Assembly: GCA_937864385.1 (NCBI GenBank)
Contig: CALMJN010000037.1
Span: 1-6,456, forward strand
Source of the DNA: an uncultured Methanosarcinales archaeon
Lineage (GTDB): Archaea; Halobacteriota; Methanosarcinia; Methanotrichales; Methanotrichaceae
Direction of reading: 5' to 3'
Length of the DNA: 6,456 nt
The notes under the pieces are model-generated. The model did not search any database. It was not told the DNA's origin and worked only from the letters and a program-made list of their open reading frames with translations. Shown here one piece after another: positions 5,784 to 6,456 of this stretch (positions are counted from its first letter, which is position 1; every line of letters begins with the position of its first letter). The position numbers were made by a program, and so were the translations under genes.

Positions 5784-6050
5784 CTTCTTCTCTTCGGTCT
5801 TGGCCCCGAAGCGCTCGCTGAAAGCGTGGGCGCGCGATCCGCCCAGGGCACCGGCCAGCTGAAAGACGGCGAACAGGACGCCGAACCAGCCCACGCCGAT
5901 GCCGAGTTCCTTATAGAGCAGGAAATAGGCCCAGAGCGCGGTCAGCTGGCTGGCCATGAGCGCTCCGCAGGCCAGGATCAGCGGCCGGATGTGGGGCTGG
6001 CTCAGGCAGCGGCGGCAGATGCGCAGGATGTCGAGCATGGGATTTGCGGA
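5781..6050 (-). pseudogene. Truncated major facilitator superfamily (MFS) transporter fragment
   Basis: The C-terminal part (about residues 136-224) of the chimeric frame. HIRPLILACGALMASQLTAL with the following WAYFLLYKELG, and then VGWFGVLFAVFQLAGALGG ending in SERFGAK, look like helices 7 and 8 of a 12-helix MFS transporter, preceded by the amphipathic linker that normally joins the two halves. Helices 1-6 and 9-12 are absent. The last residues, TEEKK, do not continue the usual helix 8-9 loop, so a second breakpoint probably lies near 5785-5800. The substrate cannot be inferred. The membrane-helix call is firmer than the family call. Confidence 0.6.
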
Positions 6051-6456
6051 ACGCCGCGCCTCGCGCTCCGGCGAGGTCATCCGGTAAGTGATGACCTCCT
6101 GCAGTCCCAGGTTGACCAGCAGGTTGCGCAACTGCTCTTCCTGTTCCAGCGTTGGGTTTCCGAGCTGGGGCGGCAGGCTGTCGCTGATCCTTGTTTCTGG
6201 GATCCGGTCATAGCCGTAGATGCGGGCGATCTCCTCCATCAGATCAGCGACGCCGGTGATGCCTTCGCCAATGTCCAGGCGATGGTCGGGGGTGGTGGCG
6301 CGCACAATTTGACCTTCGACCTGCGCCTTGAATTCGAGCCGTTGCAGGATCTCGCCGATTTCCTGCGGGGTTAGCTGAATACCCAGCCAGCGTTGCACGT
6401 CTGCCGGGGTGACTTCTACCACCGGATCCTCGGGTGGTAGAGGGTAGTTATCCACC
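5781..6456 (-). CDS. Chimeric open frame: bacterial-type PheT fragment joined to a major facilitator transporter fragment
   Basis: The frame enters at the right edge of the window and runs 225 codons to a TAA; the apparent GTG start at 6453-6455 is just an internal Val codon. Residues 1 to about 135 match the B5 and following region of the beta subunit of bacterial phenylalanyl-tRNA synthetase (charges tRNA-Phe): VTPADVQRWLGIQLTPQEIG, PDHRLDI, MEEIARIYGYDRIP (73-86), and LGLQEVITYRMTSPERE (115-131). PheT should continue for several hundred more residues, but after about residue 135 the sequence becomes SANPMLDILRICRRC and two membrane helices of a transporter. Arginine codons are 11 CGC, 5 CGG, 1 CGT, 1 AGG, unlike the genes to the left. 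The PheT part looks bacterial, perhaps Chloroflexota/Anaerolineae, from general resemblance only. It is unlikely to encode a working protein: either an assembly/amplification chimera or a broken acquired fragment. Confidence 0.75.
   Translation of the reverse strand, partial: VDNYPLPPEDPVVEVTPADVQRWLGIQLTPQEIGEILQRLEFKAQVEGQIVRATTPDHRLDIGEGITGVADLMEEIARIYGYDRIPETRISDSLPPQLGNPTLEQEEQLRNLLVNLGLQEVITYRMTSPEREARRSANPMLDILRICRRCLSQPHIRPLILACGALMASQLTALWAYFLLYKELGIGVGWFGVLFAVFQLAGALGGSRAHAFSERFGAKTEEKK

Noticed and set aside
5703..6374. Plus-strand open frame of 223 codons at the right end
   Set aside because: It is antisense to the PheT/MFS frame, whose protein motifs are clear. Its own translation is rich in Ala, Asp and Gln, has no family resemblance and fits a shadow frame.
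1..6456. CRISPR array, tRNA, rRNA, insertion sequence or attachment site
   Set aside because: No regularly spaced repeats, cloverleaf-like segments, transposase motifs or terminal inverted repeats were seen on either strand.

Overview
The left ~5.7 kb reads as a piece of an archaeal chromosome, most likely a methanogenic euryarchaeon of the Methanothrix/Methanosarcinales kind. Supporting signs are an HtpX-PspAB gene pair, heavy use of AGG and CGG for arginine and of ATA for isoleucine, TATA-box-like elements, good GGAGG ribosome binding sites inside the operon, and apparently leaderless genes outside it. The genus is an inference from style, not from a search.

Layout. (1) Positions 1-1153: the 3' part of an HtpX-type M48 zinc metalloprotease, followed one base later by pspAB. 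This is the tail of a phage-shock/membrane-stress cluster whose remaining members would lie left of the window. (2) Positions 1208-1731: two small same-strand genes, a YwbE-family protein and a stand-alone parvulin (PpiC-type prolyl isomerase). (3) Positions 1916-5127: a compact four-gene ABC transporter operon, livH-livM-livG-livF (two permeases, two ATPases), with junctions of +1, -11 and 0 bases. It belongs to the branched-chain amino acid/amide/urea uptake family (HAAT). No substrate-binding protein gene is present, so the substrate cannot be fixed here. (4) Positions 5128-5312: a 185-base intergenic region with an imperfect inverted repeat, an orphan TATA-like element and T-rich stretches. 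(5) Positions 5313-5714, minus strand: a small protein with one N-terminal membrane segment and a predicted OB-fold. (6) Positions 5781-6456, minus strand: an open frame that joins a fragment of bacterial-type phenylalanyl-tRNA synthetase beta subunit (PheT, B5 region) to a two-helix fragment of a major facilitator transporter. Its arginine codon use is quite different from the rest (CGC 11 of 18, against 1 of 22 in livG).

The last segment looks foreign: a metagenome assembly or amplification chimera, or less likely a transferred and broken fragment. It is the main anomaly. The rest is recognisable, and I see no convincing new multi-gene system. Smaller points worth checking are a perfect 9-bp hairpin inside livM, the membrane-anchored OB-fold protein, and the combined grouping of protease, PspAB, YwbE and prolyl isomerase.
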